Positions 47,270 through 58,777 of a stretch of 64,000 bases of DNA are shown here, in pieces. Position 1 is the stretch's first letter; the number at the start of each line of letters is the position of its first letter. The position numbers were made by a program, and so were the translations under genes. This stretch comes from Limnohabitans sp. B9-3 (lineage in GTDB: Bacteria > Pseudomonadota > Gammaproteobacteria > Burkholderiales > Burkholderiaceae_C), in NCBI RefSeq assembly GCF_002778325.1, contig NZ_NESI01000002.1, forward strand, positions 458,096 through 522,095. The letters are read 5' to 3'. The notes beneath the pieces were generated by a model that saw only the letters and a list, made by a program, of their open reading frames with translations, had not been told where the DNA came from and did not search any database.

Positions 47270-48514
47270 TCAAGGCGTAGGGGTGGCGCGCAAGCGTTCA
47301 ATTTCTGCCCAAGCGCTGGCTAATTCGTAACGTGCGGTGATTAATTCATTGCGGGCAGCACGCAAAACACGCTGTGCATCCAAGACTTCGAGAAAGCCCT
47401 TTTCGCCCGCTTTGTAGGCGATCTCCACAATTCGAAAGGCGTTGGCCGCTTGGCGAACAATGCCCGACTCCAGCGCCATCATTTGAGCTTGTGCGATGTC
47501 GTATTGCTGATAGGCCGCATCAAGCTCTTGAATGATCGAGAACTCTTGATGCAACACCTCGTTGTCCGCGCGAGACAGGCGGCTTGCGGCTTCGCCAATG
47601 GGGCCCACACGCGTGTTCCACAAGGGGACCGTGAGTGAGAAACCAATGCGTTTGTTACGAATCTCGTGGTCCTGATCAATGGCTGCTTTGAGGGCCAATT
47701 GCGGCAGACGCAAGGCTTTTTGCTCGTTGAGTTTGTGCGTGAGTTGTGCGCGTTCTGCACGGGCTTTGGCGAGTACGGGGTTTTCTTGGATGACTTCTGA
47801 TTTGACCTGAGTCAGTGGTGCAGGGCGGGGTAAGTCCTGTGCGCTGTTGTCAATTTGGAAGTCGTCCGGTAACTGTGCGCCAACCACTGCACGCAATGCC
47901 GCACGCGACTGACGTGTGCGCAATTCAGCCGATTGCGCTAACTTTTGGGCATTGAGTGTTTCTGCGTCTGCTTTGACCAGCTCGTAACGCGCTGCTTCGC
48001 CCGTTTCTACGCGCAAGGCAATGCGGCTGCGAATGCCTTCCATCAACTTGCTGTCTTCTCGGCTTGCGCGTTCCTCGGCTTGACGGCGTATCAAGTCGAA
48101 GTAACGCAGCCGCAGTTTGGCAATCACATCTGTGGTGAACGCGCGTTGATGGGCTTGTTCGGCTTGCAATCCTGCTGAGGCTGCGTCGACGCGGGGCACA
48201 CGTTGCCAAGGCATGTCTAAAGGCTGGGTGATGGCCCAGCTTTGCGTGGGCCCGACTTCAGCACGGTTCAGTCGCGTGACCTGTTGGCCCCGCGATGTTT
48301 CGATTTCAGGGTTTGGAAAAGCCCGCGCGGTGGTCACCGATGCGATGGCCGTGTTGACGGCCTCTTGGGTGGCTTTGACCGCAAAGCTGGAGTCAATCGT
48401 GAGTTTCTCGAGCTCACTCAAATTAAAGGTGGTGGGACTGTTGGCCCAACTCGCTGAGGCGTGCATCAGCACCGGCAGTAGCCAAACCTGGATTGGAAAA
48501 ATTCGTCGCAGCAA
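47270..48514 (-). CDS. TolC-family outer-membrane efflux protein (CusC/CzcC type)
   Basis: Outer-membrane channel of the efflux system, about 414 residues. The repeated helical OEP domains contain RNKRIGFSLTVPLWNTRVG and AYKAGEKGFLEVLDAQRVLRAARNELITARYELA. The frame is open to 50050, antisense to guaB, but the gene starts near 48514: a TTG there follows AAGAGG and begins a good signal peptide (LRRIFPIQVWLLPVLMHASASWA). An ATG 16 codons later would lose the signal peptide. It is first in the efflux operon and divergent from guaB. Confidence 0.87.
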   Translation of the reverse strand: MLRRIFPIQVWLLPVLMHASASWANSPTTFNLSELEKLTIDSSFAVKATQEAVNTAIASVTTARAFPNPEIETSRGQQVTRLNRAEVGPTQSWAITQPLDMPWQRVPRVDAASAGLQAEQAHQRAFTTDVIAKLRLRYFDLIRRQAEERASREDSKLMEGIRSRIALRVETGEAARYELVKADAETLNAQKLAQSAELRTRQSRAALRAVVGAQLPDDFQIDNSAQDLPRPAPLTQVKSEVIQENPVLAKARAERAQLTHKLNEQKALRLPQLALKAAIDQDHEIRNKRIGFSLTVPLWNTRVGPIGEAASRLSRADNEVLHQEFSIIQELDAAYQQYDIAQAQMMALESGIVRQAANAFRIVEIAYKAGEKGFLEVLDAQRVLRAARNELITARYELASAWAEIERLRATPTP

Positions 48515-48658
48515 AATAAAAACCTCTTGAGGGTGTGAGATGTGACAAACAACTAAATTATGGATTCGTAGACTAAAACTTAAGGAGCGCACGGAATTGA
48601 AACGTGCTTTTTCTGCGGCTAGATAGCTGTATACAAGTGATGCGGCGACGGTCTCTAA

Positions 48659-50152
<1,494 letters not shown>

Positions 50153-50175
50153 GATCAGCCGAAGCGCTAAGAGCC

Positions 50176-50200
50176 AGCCACCCAAAGGGGTGGCTTTTTT
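50176..50200 (+). terminator. Intrinsic terminator of guaB
   Basis: AGCCACCC pairs with GGGTGGCT around AAAG and is followed by a run of six T. It lies 23 bases after the guaB stop codon. Confidence 0.9.
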
Positions 50201-50253
50201 GTGTCAACCAAGCTTCACCGTTAAAAGCTCTTACGTTGGTTGAGCGTCCTCTA

Positions 50254-50273
50254 TACCCTTAGTTCTAAGGGTA
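50254..50273. promoter_or_regulatory. Perfect palindrome upstream of the chemosensory operon
   Basis: TACCCTTAGTTCTAAGGGTA has eight-base arms and a four-base centre, 83 bases before the cytochrome gene, in an AT-rich promoter-like stretch. No T-run follows, so an operator is more likely than a terminator. The binding protein is unknown. The interval 50201-50356 holds no gene that I can see. Confidence 0.55.
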
Positions 50274-50356
50274 AATAACATGAATATGCTTTTTCCAATA
50301 CAAATAACAAGTCAATAATTAGTAACTAACACCTTCAAATCTCATCTTTCAAAGTC

Positions 50357-50746
50357 ATGAAATTCACACTTGGCTGTACCGCGGAAACTCTTGGACTTCT
50401 GATCGTAGCCCTGACCATCGCAACGTCATCTCAGGCAGCCGACCTGAAATCGGGCGTTAAGCTTTTCAACAGTGAGTGTTCCGAGTGCCACACGATGAAA
50501 GAGGGCAAAAACAAAAAAGGGCCCTCTATTTACGGCGTGCTCGGACGCAAAGCTGCAACCATCAGTGATTACGACTATTCAACAGCGATCCGTACCAGCA
50601 ATATTTTATGGACAGAAGATAAGCTGGATGAATACATCGCCAATCCAGCCAAAGTGTTGCCGGGGGGCAAGATGAAATATGAAGGGCTGCGTGACGCCGG
50701 TAAACGAGAAGACATCATCAAATATCTTAAGTTTTTCAGCGAATGA
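50357..50746 (+). CDS. Class I c-type cytochrome
   Basis: A periplasmic monohaem cytochrome c of 129 residues. The signal peptide ([17 protein letters not shown]) is followed by the haem site CSECH (C41, C44, H45), with a probable Met ligand M106 in GGKMKYEGL. The size suits the cytochrome c2/c550 group. Its stop overlaps the start of the chemoreceptor gene (ATGA), so it is the first gene of the chemosensory/oxidoreductase operon. It is a plausible electron acceptor for the IorAB-like enzyme encoded downstream. Confidence 0.9.
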   Translation: MKFTLGCTAETLGLLIVALTIATSSQAADLKSGVKLFNSECSECHTMKEGKNKKGPSIYGVLGRKAATISDYDYSTAIRTSNILWTEDKLDEYIANPAKVLPGGKMKYEGLRDAGKREDIIKYLKFFSE

Positions 50747-52377
50747 GTCCTATGAATAAATCTATTTCACTGACCATGCGATTGGTGGTCTCTATGTTCA
50801 TCGTGCCCATCTTGATGGCCGTTGTCATTGCATATCAAGGTTTTCGCCAATCCGAAGACTCCAAAAGTCGACTGGACTACTTTATTTTGACAAGTGTGCC
50901 AAGCATCGAATTGCTCGAACGCATCCGTTACACCTTGGCTAAGCACGCCGCGACGGTGAACTTGGCGGTACTTGTCCACAAAGACGATAAGTCAGTCCTC
51001 GACAAACTTGATGAGTTGCAAAGTGGGATTGAGATTTTGGAAGACAAATTCGCTAACGAATACTTAGCAGATGAGGAAGACAAACGTCTCAGTGACCTAG
51101 ATAAAGCACAAACTCTGCGCTACATGCAGAGCGTGGCACAAACTGTGGAAATGCTGAAGTCCGGTGAAATTGACAAAGCCAAAAATCTAATCGCGACCGA
51201 CGTTGCCCTTGTTTATGCAGAAGCTGATCAAGCGATCAAAAAACATGTTTCGTACGCCACTAAGTTGGCCGCAAAGTTCCAAGAGGAAGGCAAAGAATCT
51301 GCAGTCAACAACATGTGGATTCAGCTGGGGACAACGGGCTTCGCTGTTTTATTGTTAGGCGGATTGGGATTTTTGAATTTTCACGACATCATTCGCACGC
51401 TCGGCGGCGAGCCACGACGTGCGGCCAGCGCTGTTCGCTTGATGGCACAAGGCGACTTTTCCCAATCGATTCGTGCACAGTATCCAAACAGTCTGATCGC
51501 CGACCTGGAAGCAATGCGCAGCAGTCAGGGGGAATCGATTCATAAATTGCATGAGGCTGCGCGCAGCTTGCTTTTGTATGCGGAGTCATTGGCGAGTGCC
51601 TCGCATCAGGTAGCAAGTGGTGCTAACGATGGAAGTGACAACGCCACACGCATGGCGGCCTCAGCAGAAGAAATGACCATCAATATTTCCAATGTGGCTG
51701 AGAGCGCCAACATTGTGTCTCACAAAGTTTCGCAGGCGGGTGACATTGCAATTCGCGGGGCAGAGAGCATCACCGAACTGACCCGCAACTTGGCCGACTT
51801 TTCGATCAACTTCCACCAGTCGGTGAGCACGACGCAAAATTTGGGTCAGCAATCTGGCGAAATCCGATCGATCGTTGGTGAGATTAAGGATATCGCTGAG
51901 CAGACCAATATTCTGGCTCTGAATGCAGCGATCGAAGCCGCACGCGCGGGTGAGTCGGGGCGCGGTTTCGCGGTGGTGGCTGATGAAGTCCGTAAATTGG
52001 CTGAACGGACGAAGCAATCGACGGAAGACATTGCGGGCAAGATTCAGTCCATCCAAGTCAATGTGCAGCAGGTTGTAGGGGCCATGAATAAAAACCTGCA
52101 AGACATGGCACACAGCGAAGCCTTGGCGGAGAGAGCCAATTCGGCTGTGCAAGAAATCCGCAGTGCCAGCGAGAACACGGTGCACCTCGTGGCTGACATC
52201 AGTTCAGCGATTGCGGTCAATTCGACCACCAGCAAAGAGGTCGCAAAGGCGGTCGAAAACTTCGCCTCTTTGTCAGAGGAAAACAGTGTGGCTGCCAAGC
52301 AAGTGGCCATCACCGCCAGTGAATTGTCCAAGCTCGCTGAAAGCTTGAATCAGCTCACCCGCTCGTTCAAAGTGTGA
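50743..52377 (+). CDS. Methyl-accepting chemotaxis protein
   Basis: A transmembrane chemoreceptor of 544 residues: helix 1 at about 12-32, periplasmic domain 33-190 (predicted helical bundle), helix 2 at about 191-213, then a HAMP-like region and a long coiled coil. The conserved signalling tip is [37 protein letters not shown] (381-417 region). No C-terminal NWETF-type CheR/CheB docking peptide is seen. It is translationally coupled to the cytochrome gene. The ligand is unknown; a signal linked to the co-encoded redox enzymes is inference. Confidence 0.93.
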   Translation: MSPMNKSISLTMRLVVSMFIVPILMAVVIAYQGFRQSEDSKSRLDYFILTSVPSIELLERIRYTLAKHAATVNLAVLVHKDDKSVLDKLDELQSGIEILEDKFANEYLADEEDKRLSDLDKAQTLRYMQSVAQTVEMLKSGEIDKAKNLIATDVALVYAEADQAIKKHVSYATKLAAKFQEEGKESAVNNMWIQLGTTGFAVLLLGGLGFLNFHDIIRTLGGEPRRAASAVRLMAQGDFSQSIRAQYPNSLIADLEAMRSSQGESIHKLHEAARSLLLYAESLASASHQVASGANDGSDNATRMAASAEEMTINISNVAESANIVSHKVSQAGDIAIRGAESITELTRNLADFSINFHQSVSTTQNLGQQSGEIRSIVGEIKDIAEQTNILALNAAIEAARAGESGRGFAVVADEVRKLAERTKQSTEDIAGKIQSIQVNVQQVVGAMNKNLQDMAHSEALAERANSAVQEIRSASENTVHLVADISSAIAVNSTTSKEVAKAVENFASLSEENSVAAKQVAITASELSKLAESLNQLTRSFKV

Positions 52378-52399
52378 AGCAGCACTGACGGAACACACC

Positions 52400-54640
52400 A
52401 TGGATGCCCATGATGAACTGCTGGCAGATTTCATTGCAGAAGCATGGGAGGCCATGGACAAGCTGGACCAAGGTGTGTTGCAGCTTGAAAAGTTTCCCAA
52501 TGACAAGGCGACTTTGGCGAATGTGTTCAGAGCCATCCACACCATCAAGGGCAGCAGCGGATTTTTTGGTCTTAAGCGCATCGAACGCCTGAGTCATGCG
52601 GCTGAGACCTTGCTGGGACATTTGCGTGATGGAAGAATAAATATCACGCCGGCTCGGACAGATGCCCTGCTGGCGTTTCTCGACGGTTTACGGTTGCTCA
52701 TCCGTGCGCTCGAAGCGCACAAAGAGGAACTACCGGGTGAGGACACGTCACTGATTGAACGACTGCGCACCCTCTCTCACGAGGACGATCATGCGGATCA
52801 GACACCGATCACAGTGCCGAGTTTTGAGGCGCATGCGGCTGAGGTACTGACGCCGCTGCTGGCATTGGCTGTCGCGCCCGACGTGGAAGCAAGTCCACCC
52901 CAATCTACCTTGGCGGAGGCACCGATACCCGTCGAGCCGTTGTCTGAGGGCCGCAGCAGTGATGCATTAGCGCCTGTGAAAGTATCCGTCGAACTGCTCG
53001 ACGATATGGTGAACAACGTGAGCGAGCTCGTGCTCGCGCGCAACCGACTGCTGCCTTATGCGCAGCAACACAATGACCGAGTCTTGGCCTCGATCGTCGC
53101 AACGATCGACCGTCTGACGCTGACGTTGCAGGAGCGCGTTCTCAAAACCCGCATGCAAACGATTGGGCAGCTCTGGAGCCGCATTCCCAGACTGGCCCGT
53201 GATGTTGCGCTGACTTGCGGCAAAGAAGTCGAGGTGGTTTGCCGTGGACAAGACACCGAACTCGACCGTGCCATGCTCGATGCCATCAAGGATCCGGTAA
53301 TGCACTTGTTACGCAATTGCATTGACCACGGCATCGAAAGTCCCCAAGAGCGGCTGGCCGTTGGCAAGCCTAGACAGGGACAGGTGACGATCGATGCGCG
53401 CTATGAAAACGGCACCGTGGTCGTGGTTCTCGAAGATGATGGTCGAGGCCTGAATATGAGCGCGATTGCCCAGCGCGCAGTGACGCGTGGGCTGTTGAGT
53501 CCCGAAGCCTTGCCCGCATTGAGCGACGAGCAGCTGTCTGAATTTATCTTCTTGCCAGGTTTTTCCACGCGAGACGAAGTCACAGAAATTTCCGGTCGAG
53601 GTGTGGGCATGGATGTGGTGCGCACCAACCTATCAGCCGTGGGCGGGCATATCCGATTGCGCAGTGTCTGGGGTCATGGGACGCGTTGTACCCTGACCGT
53701 GCCGCTCACACTGGCCATCATCCCAGCTCTGCTGGTTAAGGCTGGCGATGAACATTACGCCCTGCCTCAAGCGCCTGTGCGTGAATTACTGCGCCACAAG
53801 TCAGGCGTGGGCACAGACACGATCGAAGATTTCTATGGCACACGGGTGCTTCGTCGCCGCCAACAGCTGATACCCCTGTATGAACTCCGCCAGTGGGTTG
53901 AGCTACCAGAGCGTGCGCGCCAAGACGGTGAACCCTGGAACATTGTGGTGATCGAGGTGGCTGACCTGCGTTTGGGCCTGTTGGTGGACGAGATTTTGAA
54001 TCTGCAAGAGATCGTCATTAAGCCTCTGCCAGCTGCCCTACAACAAGGAAGTTTGTTCACGGGCGCAACCATTCAGGGCGATGGCCGTGTTGCACTGATT
54101 CTTGATGTGGGGCAATTGGCGCGGCGCTCGAGCAGCAACGCGCGGCTAGAGATGAGCGTCCACCAAGCAAAATCTGTGGCGCAGGAGGTACGTGACACGC
54201 TACCTATGCTGCTGGTGCATATCCCCACGTTTGGTCTGTCGGCCATTCCCATGACATTTGTCTGGCGGCTCGACAAGGTGGATGCCAAAGCTGTGACGGA
54301 ACAGGCTGGCCATGCCGTTCTTTCTTATCAAGGCTATGTGGTTCGCTTGCTGAACCTTGAGGCCTTGCTCATGCCCGAAACACATCCATCCAAGTTGGTC
54401 TACGACCATCACTTGAACATCGTCATGTGCTGGCATGGTCAGGCCTTGGTTGGCTTGGTGGTGCAGCACATCGTGGGCATCGCGGATCTGGCGCGCCAGT
54501 TAGACCAAGCTGAAATCTTGCAATTTGGCCTCCAAGGCATGGTCTTGCACCAAGGTGAAGTGGTCAACGTGCTACACCTCCCCCAACTGTTGCAGGGCAA
54601 CTCTGTGCCAAGCATGCGTTTTGAAAACGTGGAGGCGTGA
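52400..54640 (+). CDS. cheA: Chemotaxis histidine kinase CheA
   Basis: A 746-residue kinase. HPt domain with phospho-acceptor H47 (AIHTIKGSSGFFG), dimerisation helices near residue 195, and ATPase domain with N box (HLLRNCIDHGIESP), DDGRGL and GRGVGMDVVRTNL. A CheW-like regulatory domain follows. About 160 further C-terminal residues appear to form a second, diverged CheW-like domain (LLVHIPTFGLSAIPMTFVWRL ... LVGLVVQHIVGIADL). No fused receiver is seen. It starts 22 bases after the chemoreceptor. Confidence 0.92.
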   Translation: MDAHDELLADFIAEAWEAMDKLDQGVLQLEKFPNDKATLANVFRAIHTIKGSSGFFGLKRIERLSHAAETLLGHLRDGRINITPARTDALLAFLDGLRLLIRALEAHKEELPGEDTSLIERLRTLSHEDDHADQTPITVPSFEAHAAEVLTPLLALAVAPDVEASPPQSTLAEAPIPVEPLSEGRSSDALAPVKVSVELLDDMVNNVSELVLARNRLLPYAQQHNDRVLASIVATIDRLTLTLQERVLKTRMQTIGQLWSRIPRLARDVALTCGKEVEVVCRGQDTELDRAMLDAIKDPVMHLLRNCIDHGIESPQERLAVGKPRQGQVTIDARYENGTVVVVLEDDGRGLNMSAIAQRAVTRGLLSPEALPALSDEQLSEFIFLPGFSTRDEVTEISGRGVGMDVVRTNLSAVGGHIRLRSVWGHGTRCTLTVPLTLAIIPALLVKAGDEHYALPQAPVRELLRHKSGVGTDTIEDFYGTRVLRRRQQLIPLYELRQWVELPERARQDGEPWNIVVIEVADLRLGLLVDEILNLQEIVIKPLPAALQQGSLFTGATIQGDGRVALILDVGQLARRSSSNARLEMSVHQAKSVAQEVRDTLPMLLVHIPTFGLSAIPMTFVWRLDKVDAKAVTEQAGHAVLSYQGYVVRLLNLEALLMPETHPSKLVYDHHLNIVMCWHGQALVGLVVQHIVGIADLARQLDQAEILQFGLQGMVLHQGEVVNVLHLPQLLQGNSVPSMRFENVEA

Positions 54641-54644
54641 TGCC

Positions 54645-55121
54645 ATGCTGAACACCTACATGAGCTTTCGTGTGTCGGGTCTTTTGCTCGGTGTGCCGGC
54701 TGAACAAGTTATTGAAGTTTCACGCTCCGCCGAGCTGACCCGTCTGCCTCAATCGGCTGATCACGTGCTTGGACTCATCAACTTGCGTGGTGCTTTAGCC
54801 GTGGGGATTGATATGGCGAGTTGCCTGAAATCAGAGGTGACCGTCTTTGAGCAACCCGTTCACAAAGAATCAGACTTGTGGGTTTTTGCTCAGACGTCTC
54901 AGGGGCTGTTGGGGTTAAAGGTTGATGACGTGTGTGATATCCATACCGTACCGCAGGTAGATCTTGGTCCCGCCCCTGTATCCCTTAAAGGGGCGTTAGG
55001 CCGAATAGTTTGTGGCACTGTGCCATTGCCAAGTGCTTTGCTGCACGTTCTAGCGCTCAATGAAATTCCTTTGCAGGCGGATGCCCGCTTCTTCAATTCC
55101 ACGCTTGAGGACACACGATGA
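54645..55121 (+). CDS. cheW: Chemotaxis coupling protein CheW
   Basis: A 158-residue CheW domain protein that joins receptor to kinase. Family features are FRVSGLLLGVPAEQVIEVSRSAELTRLPQSADHVLGLINLRGALAVGIDM and the paired segment LLGLKVDDVCDIHTV. The ATG at 54645 is five bases after the cheA stop. Its stop overlaps the start of the ferredoxin-like subunit gene by four bases (ATGA), which ties the signalling genes directly to the oxidoreductase genes. Confidence 0.9.
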   Translation: MLNTYMSFRVSGLLLGVPAEQVIEVSRSAELTRLPQSADHVLGLINLRGALAVGIDMASCLKSEVTVFEQPVHKESDLWVFAQTSQGLLGLKVDDVCDIHTVPQVDLGPAPVSLKGALGRIVCGTVPLPSALLHVLALNEIPLQADARFFNSTLEDTR

Positions 55122-55570
55122 AACTCCAGGTCAACCAAATGCCAAGAGACTTTCAAGGCGACCCACAAACCCCCTTGCTGTGGGTCTTACGCGATCACCT
55201 GCAGCTCACCAGTGTGAAATACGGATGTGGTCAGGGTCTTTGCGGAGCATGCTCGGTGCATGTTGATGGGACGCTGACACGTTCATGCTCGGTCAGTGCT
55301 GACGACGTTCAAGCCCAAAAGATCAGCACGCTTGAAGGCCTCCCGCCTCGAATTGGACAAGCTATCCAGGCTGCATGGATCGAGCTAGACGTGCCACAGT
55401 GCGGTTACTGCCAGTCCGGCATGCAGATGGCTGCAGCAGCCTTGCTCAAAGACAACATCAAGCCCAGCAACGACGACATCAACGACGCGATGAAAAAAAA
55501 TGTGTGTCGTTGTGGGACCTACTCGCGCATACGCAAAGCTATTCATTTGGCCGCGCAAAAACTGGCTTAA
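55118..55570 (+). CDS. [2Fe-2S] small subunit of a molybdo-hydroxylase (IorA/CoxS-like)
   Basis: A 150-residue subunit with all eight cluster cysteines: C37, C42, C45 and C57 (plant-type ferredoxin site) and C95, C98, C130 and C132 (helical site, CGYCQ and CRC). It resembles the alpha subunit of isoquinoline 1-oxidoreductase. No own signal peptide is seen; subunits of this class can be exported with the Tat-targeted large subunit. It would pass electrons from the molybdenum centre to a cytochrome. Confidence 0.92.
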   Translation: MKLQVNQMPRDFQGDPQTPLLWVLRDHLQLTSVKYGCGQGLCGACSVHVDGTLTRSCSVSADDVQAQKISTLEGLPPRIGQAIQAAWIELDVPQCGYCQSGMQMAAAALLKDNIKPSNDDINDAMKKNVCRCGTYSRIRKAIHLAAQKLA

Positions 55571-55582
55571 GTAGGAAATCAA

Positions 55583-57688
55583 ATGCAACGACGTCAATTT
55601 TTGCAAACCAGCACTGCAGCCATTTCTGGTCTTTGGTTAGGCCTGTCAGGCACATCACAAACCGTGTGGGCCGCAAGTGCCGAACTCACGAGCCCATGGT
55701 TGCGACTGTCCAAAGACAATCACTTGACCATTTTTTCGGCACGATCGGAGATGGGACAGGATGTCCACACCACCTTAGCCATGCTGATTGCGGAGGAGTT
55801 GGATCACCCATTTGATCTCATCCGTGTCGAAATGGCCCCCAGTAATGCGGCCCTCTATGGCAACGCATTGCTCGGAGGCATACAGGTGACAGGCAGTTCC
55901 ACTTCCGTCCGTGAGGCGTGGGGCAAACTTCGTCAAGTTGGTGCAACGGCGCGGGCTTTGTTGCTGCAGGCCGCTGCAGCGAAGTGGGATGTACCCATCT
56001 CCGAATGTGTAGCTGCCCATGGTGTGATCAAGTCTGGCCTGCGCCAGGCAACCTATGGCGAGTTTGCCAACCTAGCTGCGCAACAAAATTTAGCTCAGCC
56101 CGCCATCCCCAAGTCGTCAGACCAATACCGATTCATAGGAAAGCGTTTGCGCCGTCTGGATACACGGGACAAAGTGCTGGGCAAACCAGTGTTTGGTATC
56201 GATGTGCGCCAACCTGGCATGCTCAGCGCGGGCGTCAGCATGTGCCCCGTGATCGGGGGCAAACCCGTCAAAGTGGACGACACGGCGGCGCGCGCTATCG
56301 CGGGTGTCAGGGGCATCTTCAACTTGCCTGACGGTGTGGCGGTGGTGGCCGATGATTTCCACATTGTTCAGCAGGCACGCGAAAAGCTCAAAATCAGTTG
56401 GGACACTTCGCATTTACCACCCGTTGTTGATAACGCCGCAATCGACGCTGTGTTGGCGCATGCTGCAGACAACACCAGCGGGTTCGTGATCAACCAAGTA
56501 GGGGAGGCACCCGAGGTCTCGCAAAGCACTGGAAGCGTGCGGATGGAGTACCGACAACCGCTTCTGGCGCATGCTGCATTGGAACCTATGAACTGCAGCG
56601 TGGTGCTGCAGATCGATGCCTGTCACGTCTGGGGGCCTTTCCAATTCCAGCAAGGTGTGAGCGCTGTGGCCAAAGCCATCACAGGCCTGCCCTTCGAGCA
56701 AATTCATGTCCACACCACTTTCCTAGGTGGCGGCTTCGGTCGCAAGATGGAGCTGGACTGTGTCACACAGGCTGTGATGATCGCCAAGCTCAGTCAGCAG
56801 CCCATTCGGCTGACATGGAGCCGAGAAGACGACACGCAACACGACTTCTACCGCCCACCATCGTTGCACCGCTTTGCAGCCCGTTTAGCGGCTGATGGTC
56901 GCTTGGAAATGTTGAGCGGAAAATTGGTGTCTCCCTCGATCCTTAAACGCTTTAGGCCGCAAGGGGTGAGTAAAGGTGTCGATCCTTTCATGGTGGAAGG
57001 TCTGAAGGATTTTCCATACGAGGTGCCTCACCTTCGACTCGAATCGGTCATGCAGGATGTCGGTGTCCGCGTGGGCTTTTGGCGCGGGGTCAGCTACAAC
57101 CTCAACGCCTTTGCGATCGAGTCTCTGATGGATGAGATGGCCCAAGGCAGTGGACAAGATCCGATCGCATTCCGTTTGCGCCATCTTGGCAACCACCCCC
57201 GTGCGCAGGTGGTGTTGCAGACGCTGGCCAGTAAGGTAGCTTGGGGAAAGCCTCAACCAGCGGGCCGACATTTGGGCGTAGCGATTTGTTATTCCTACGG
57301 GTCATATGTGGCTGTGGCCGCTGAGGTGTCCTCTGAGGACGGTAACCCGCGCGTTCACAAAATCAGCTGTGTGATCGATGCAGGTATTGCTTTAAGACCC
57401 AATCAAATTGAAGCGCAGATTGAAGGTGGACTGTTATGGGGATACAGCAGCGCCATGCGTAACAGCATCACGATCAAGAACGGTGCAGTCGTCGAAGATA
57501 ACTTTGATAGCTATTCGATGCTGCGCTTTTCCGAAGTCCCCGAAGTCGACGTGCAAGTGCTCAGCACCGATCACCCGCCCAGCGGTGTGGGGGAGGCCGG
57601 TGTACCCGCCGCAGCGCCTGCCATTGCCAATGCCTGGGCTCGTGCCAGTGGCAAGCGTCTGCGAAGCATGCCCTTCATCACTAGCTAA
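55583..57688 (+). CDS. Molybdopterin-binding large subunit (IorB-like aldehyde/N-heterocycle oxidoreductase)
   Basis: A 701-residue molybdenum hydroxylase of the xanthine-oxidase superfamily, IorB branch. A twin-arginine signal (MQRRQFLQTSTAAISGLWLGLSG) indicates folded export to the periplasm. GGGFGRKMELDCVTQAV is the molybdopterin motif, and GVGEAGVPAAAPAIANA near the C-terminus carries the catalytic glutamate. Relatives oxidise aldehydes or N-heteroaromatics; the substrate cannot be read here. It lies between cheW and cheB, 12 bases after the small subunit and 12 before cheB. Confidence 0.9.
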   Translation: MQRRQFLQTSTAAISGLWLGLSGTSQTVWAASAELTSPWLRLSKDNHLTIFSARSEMGQDVHTTLAMLIAEELDHPFDLIRVEMAPSNAALYGNALLGGIQVTGSSTSVREAWGKLRQVGATARALLLQAAAAKWDVPISECVAAHGVIKSGLRQATYGEFANLAAQQNLAQPAIPKSSDQYRFIGKRLRRLDTRDKVLGKPVFGIDVRQPGMLSAGVSMCPVIGGKPVKVDDTAARAIAGVRGIFNLPDGVAVVADDFHIVQQAREKLKISWDTSHLPPVVDNAAIDAVLAHAADNTSGFVINQVGEAPEVSQSTGSVRMEYRQPLLAHAALEPMNCSVVLQIDACHVWGPFQFQQGVSAVAKAITGLPFEQIHVHTTFLGGGFGRKMELDCVTQAVMIAKLSQQPIRLTWSREDDTQHDFYRPPSLHRFAARLAADGRLEMLSGKLVSPSILKRFRPQGVSKGVDPFMVEGLKDFPYEVPHLRLESVMQDVGVRVGFWRGVSYNLNAFAIESLMDEMAQGSGQDPIAFRLRHLGNHPRAQVVLQTLASKVAWGKPQPAGRHLGVAICYSYGSYVAVAAEVSSEDGNPRVHKISCVIDAGIALRPNQIEAQIEGGLLWGYSSAMRNSITIKNGAVVEDNFDSYSMLRFSEVPEVDVQVLSTDHPPSGVGEAGVPAAAPAIANAWARASGKRLRSMPFITS

Positions 57689-57700
57689 GTTGGGACACAA

Positions 57701-58777
57701 ATGATCGACGTGCTTGTAGTCGATGACTCCCTGGTGATGCGCAAGCTGATCATCAGCACGCTGGAAGCTCACGCCTCAATCCGTGTCGTGGGAACAGCTG
57801 AAGATGGCCATCAGGCATTGCAAGCGTTAGACCGGTGCAAACCCGATCTAGTCATCCTAGATGTAGAAATGCCTGTGATGGACGGATTGACTGCGTTGGA
57901 CGAAATCCGTCGCAGAGATCGTCGATTGCCCGTGCTGATGTTCAGTTCGTTGACCCAGCGAGGCGCTCAAACCACGATCGAGGCGCTGACTCGAGGTGCA
58001 AGTGACTATGTTGGCAAGCCAACACAGATGAATGATTTGAATCAAGCCCTTCAAGTGCTTCAGCAAGAGTTGATTCCCAAAGTTCTGGCCCTCGGTGAGT
58101 GTGCGCAAGCTGCAAAGGTCAAGGCATTGCCATCAACTCCAACGCTTCGTGGCGTACGACCCGGGTCTCAAGCCACCCACACAACGAGGCTTGCTGGTTC
58201 GGCAAGTTTGGAAGCCGTGTGCATTGGCGTTTCTACAGGCGGACCTGTGGCCTTGGTCAGCCTCATAGAAGCTTGGACAACACCTTTGAGCATTCCGGTC
58301 TTTGTTGTTCAACATATGCCACCACGCTTCACCCAGCTGCTTGCTGATCGACTCAGCGGATTAGGTTGCATGCCTGTGCATGAGCCTTACGATGACCAGC
58401 TGGTTCAGCCTGGCCATATTTACTTAGCCCCGGGTGGCTGGCACATGACTCTTGAGCGCAAAACCCATGGCGTGCATGTGCGGGTGGTCGATTTGCCGCC
58501 ACAGAGCTCCTGCAAGCCCTCTGTGGATTTACTGTTTAATTCGGCAGCCAAAGTTTATGGACAACAGCTCCTAGGCGTGGTCATGACAGGCATGGGACAC
58601 GATGGTTTGCAGGGCAGCCAGTCCATCGTCGACGCTGGCGGTGAGGTCTGGGTTCAGGATCAATACACCAGCGTGGTGTGGGGCATGCCGGGGGCGGTGG
58701 CTCAAGCCGGTTTGGCACATGCAGTTCTGCCCTTGCAAGACATTGCTTCGAGTATTGTTCGCCGTGTTCAAGTCTGA
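57701..58777 (+). CDS. cheB: Chemotaxis methylesterase/deamidase CheB
   Basis: A 358-residue protein with an N-terminal receiver (phospho-acceptor D54 in VILDVEMP) and a C-terminal methylesterase with the catalytic triad S178 (GVSTGGP), H205 (VQHMPPRF) and D301 (GMGHDG). It demethylates the receptor in response to CheA. It follows the IorB-like gene after 12 bases and overlaps cheR. Confidence 0.94.
   Translation: MIDVLVVDDSLVMRKLIISTLEAHASIRVVGTAEDGHQALQALDRCKPDLVILDVEMPVMDGLTALDEIRRRDRRLPVLMFSSLTQRGAQTTIEALTRGASDYVGKPTQMNDLNQALQVLQQELIPKVLALGECAQAAKVKALPSTPTLRGVRPGSQATHTTRLAGSASLEAVCIGVSTGGPVALVSLIEAWTTPLSIPVFVVQHMPPRFTQLLADRLSGLGCMPVHEPYDDQLVQPGHIYLAPGGWHMTLERKTHGVHVRVVDLPPQSSCKPSVDLLFNSAAKVYGQQLLGVVMTGMGHDGLQGSQSIVDAGGEVWVQDQYTSVVWGMPGAVAQAGLAHAVLPLQDIASSIVRRVQV

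Noticed and set aside
50254..50273. NarL-type binding site reading for the palindrome
   Set aside because: TACCCTT does not fit the NarL heptamer at its sixth base, and the half-site spacing is six rather than two bases.
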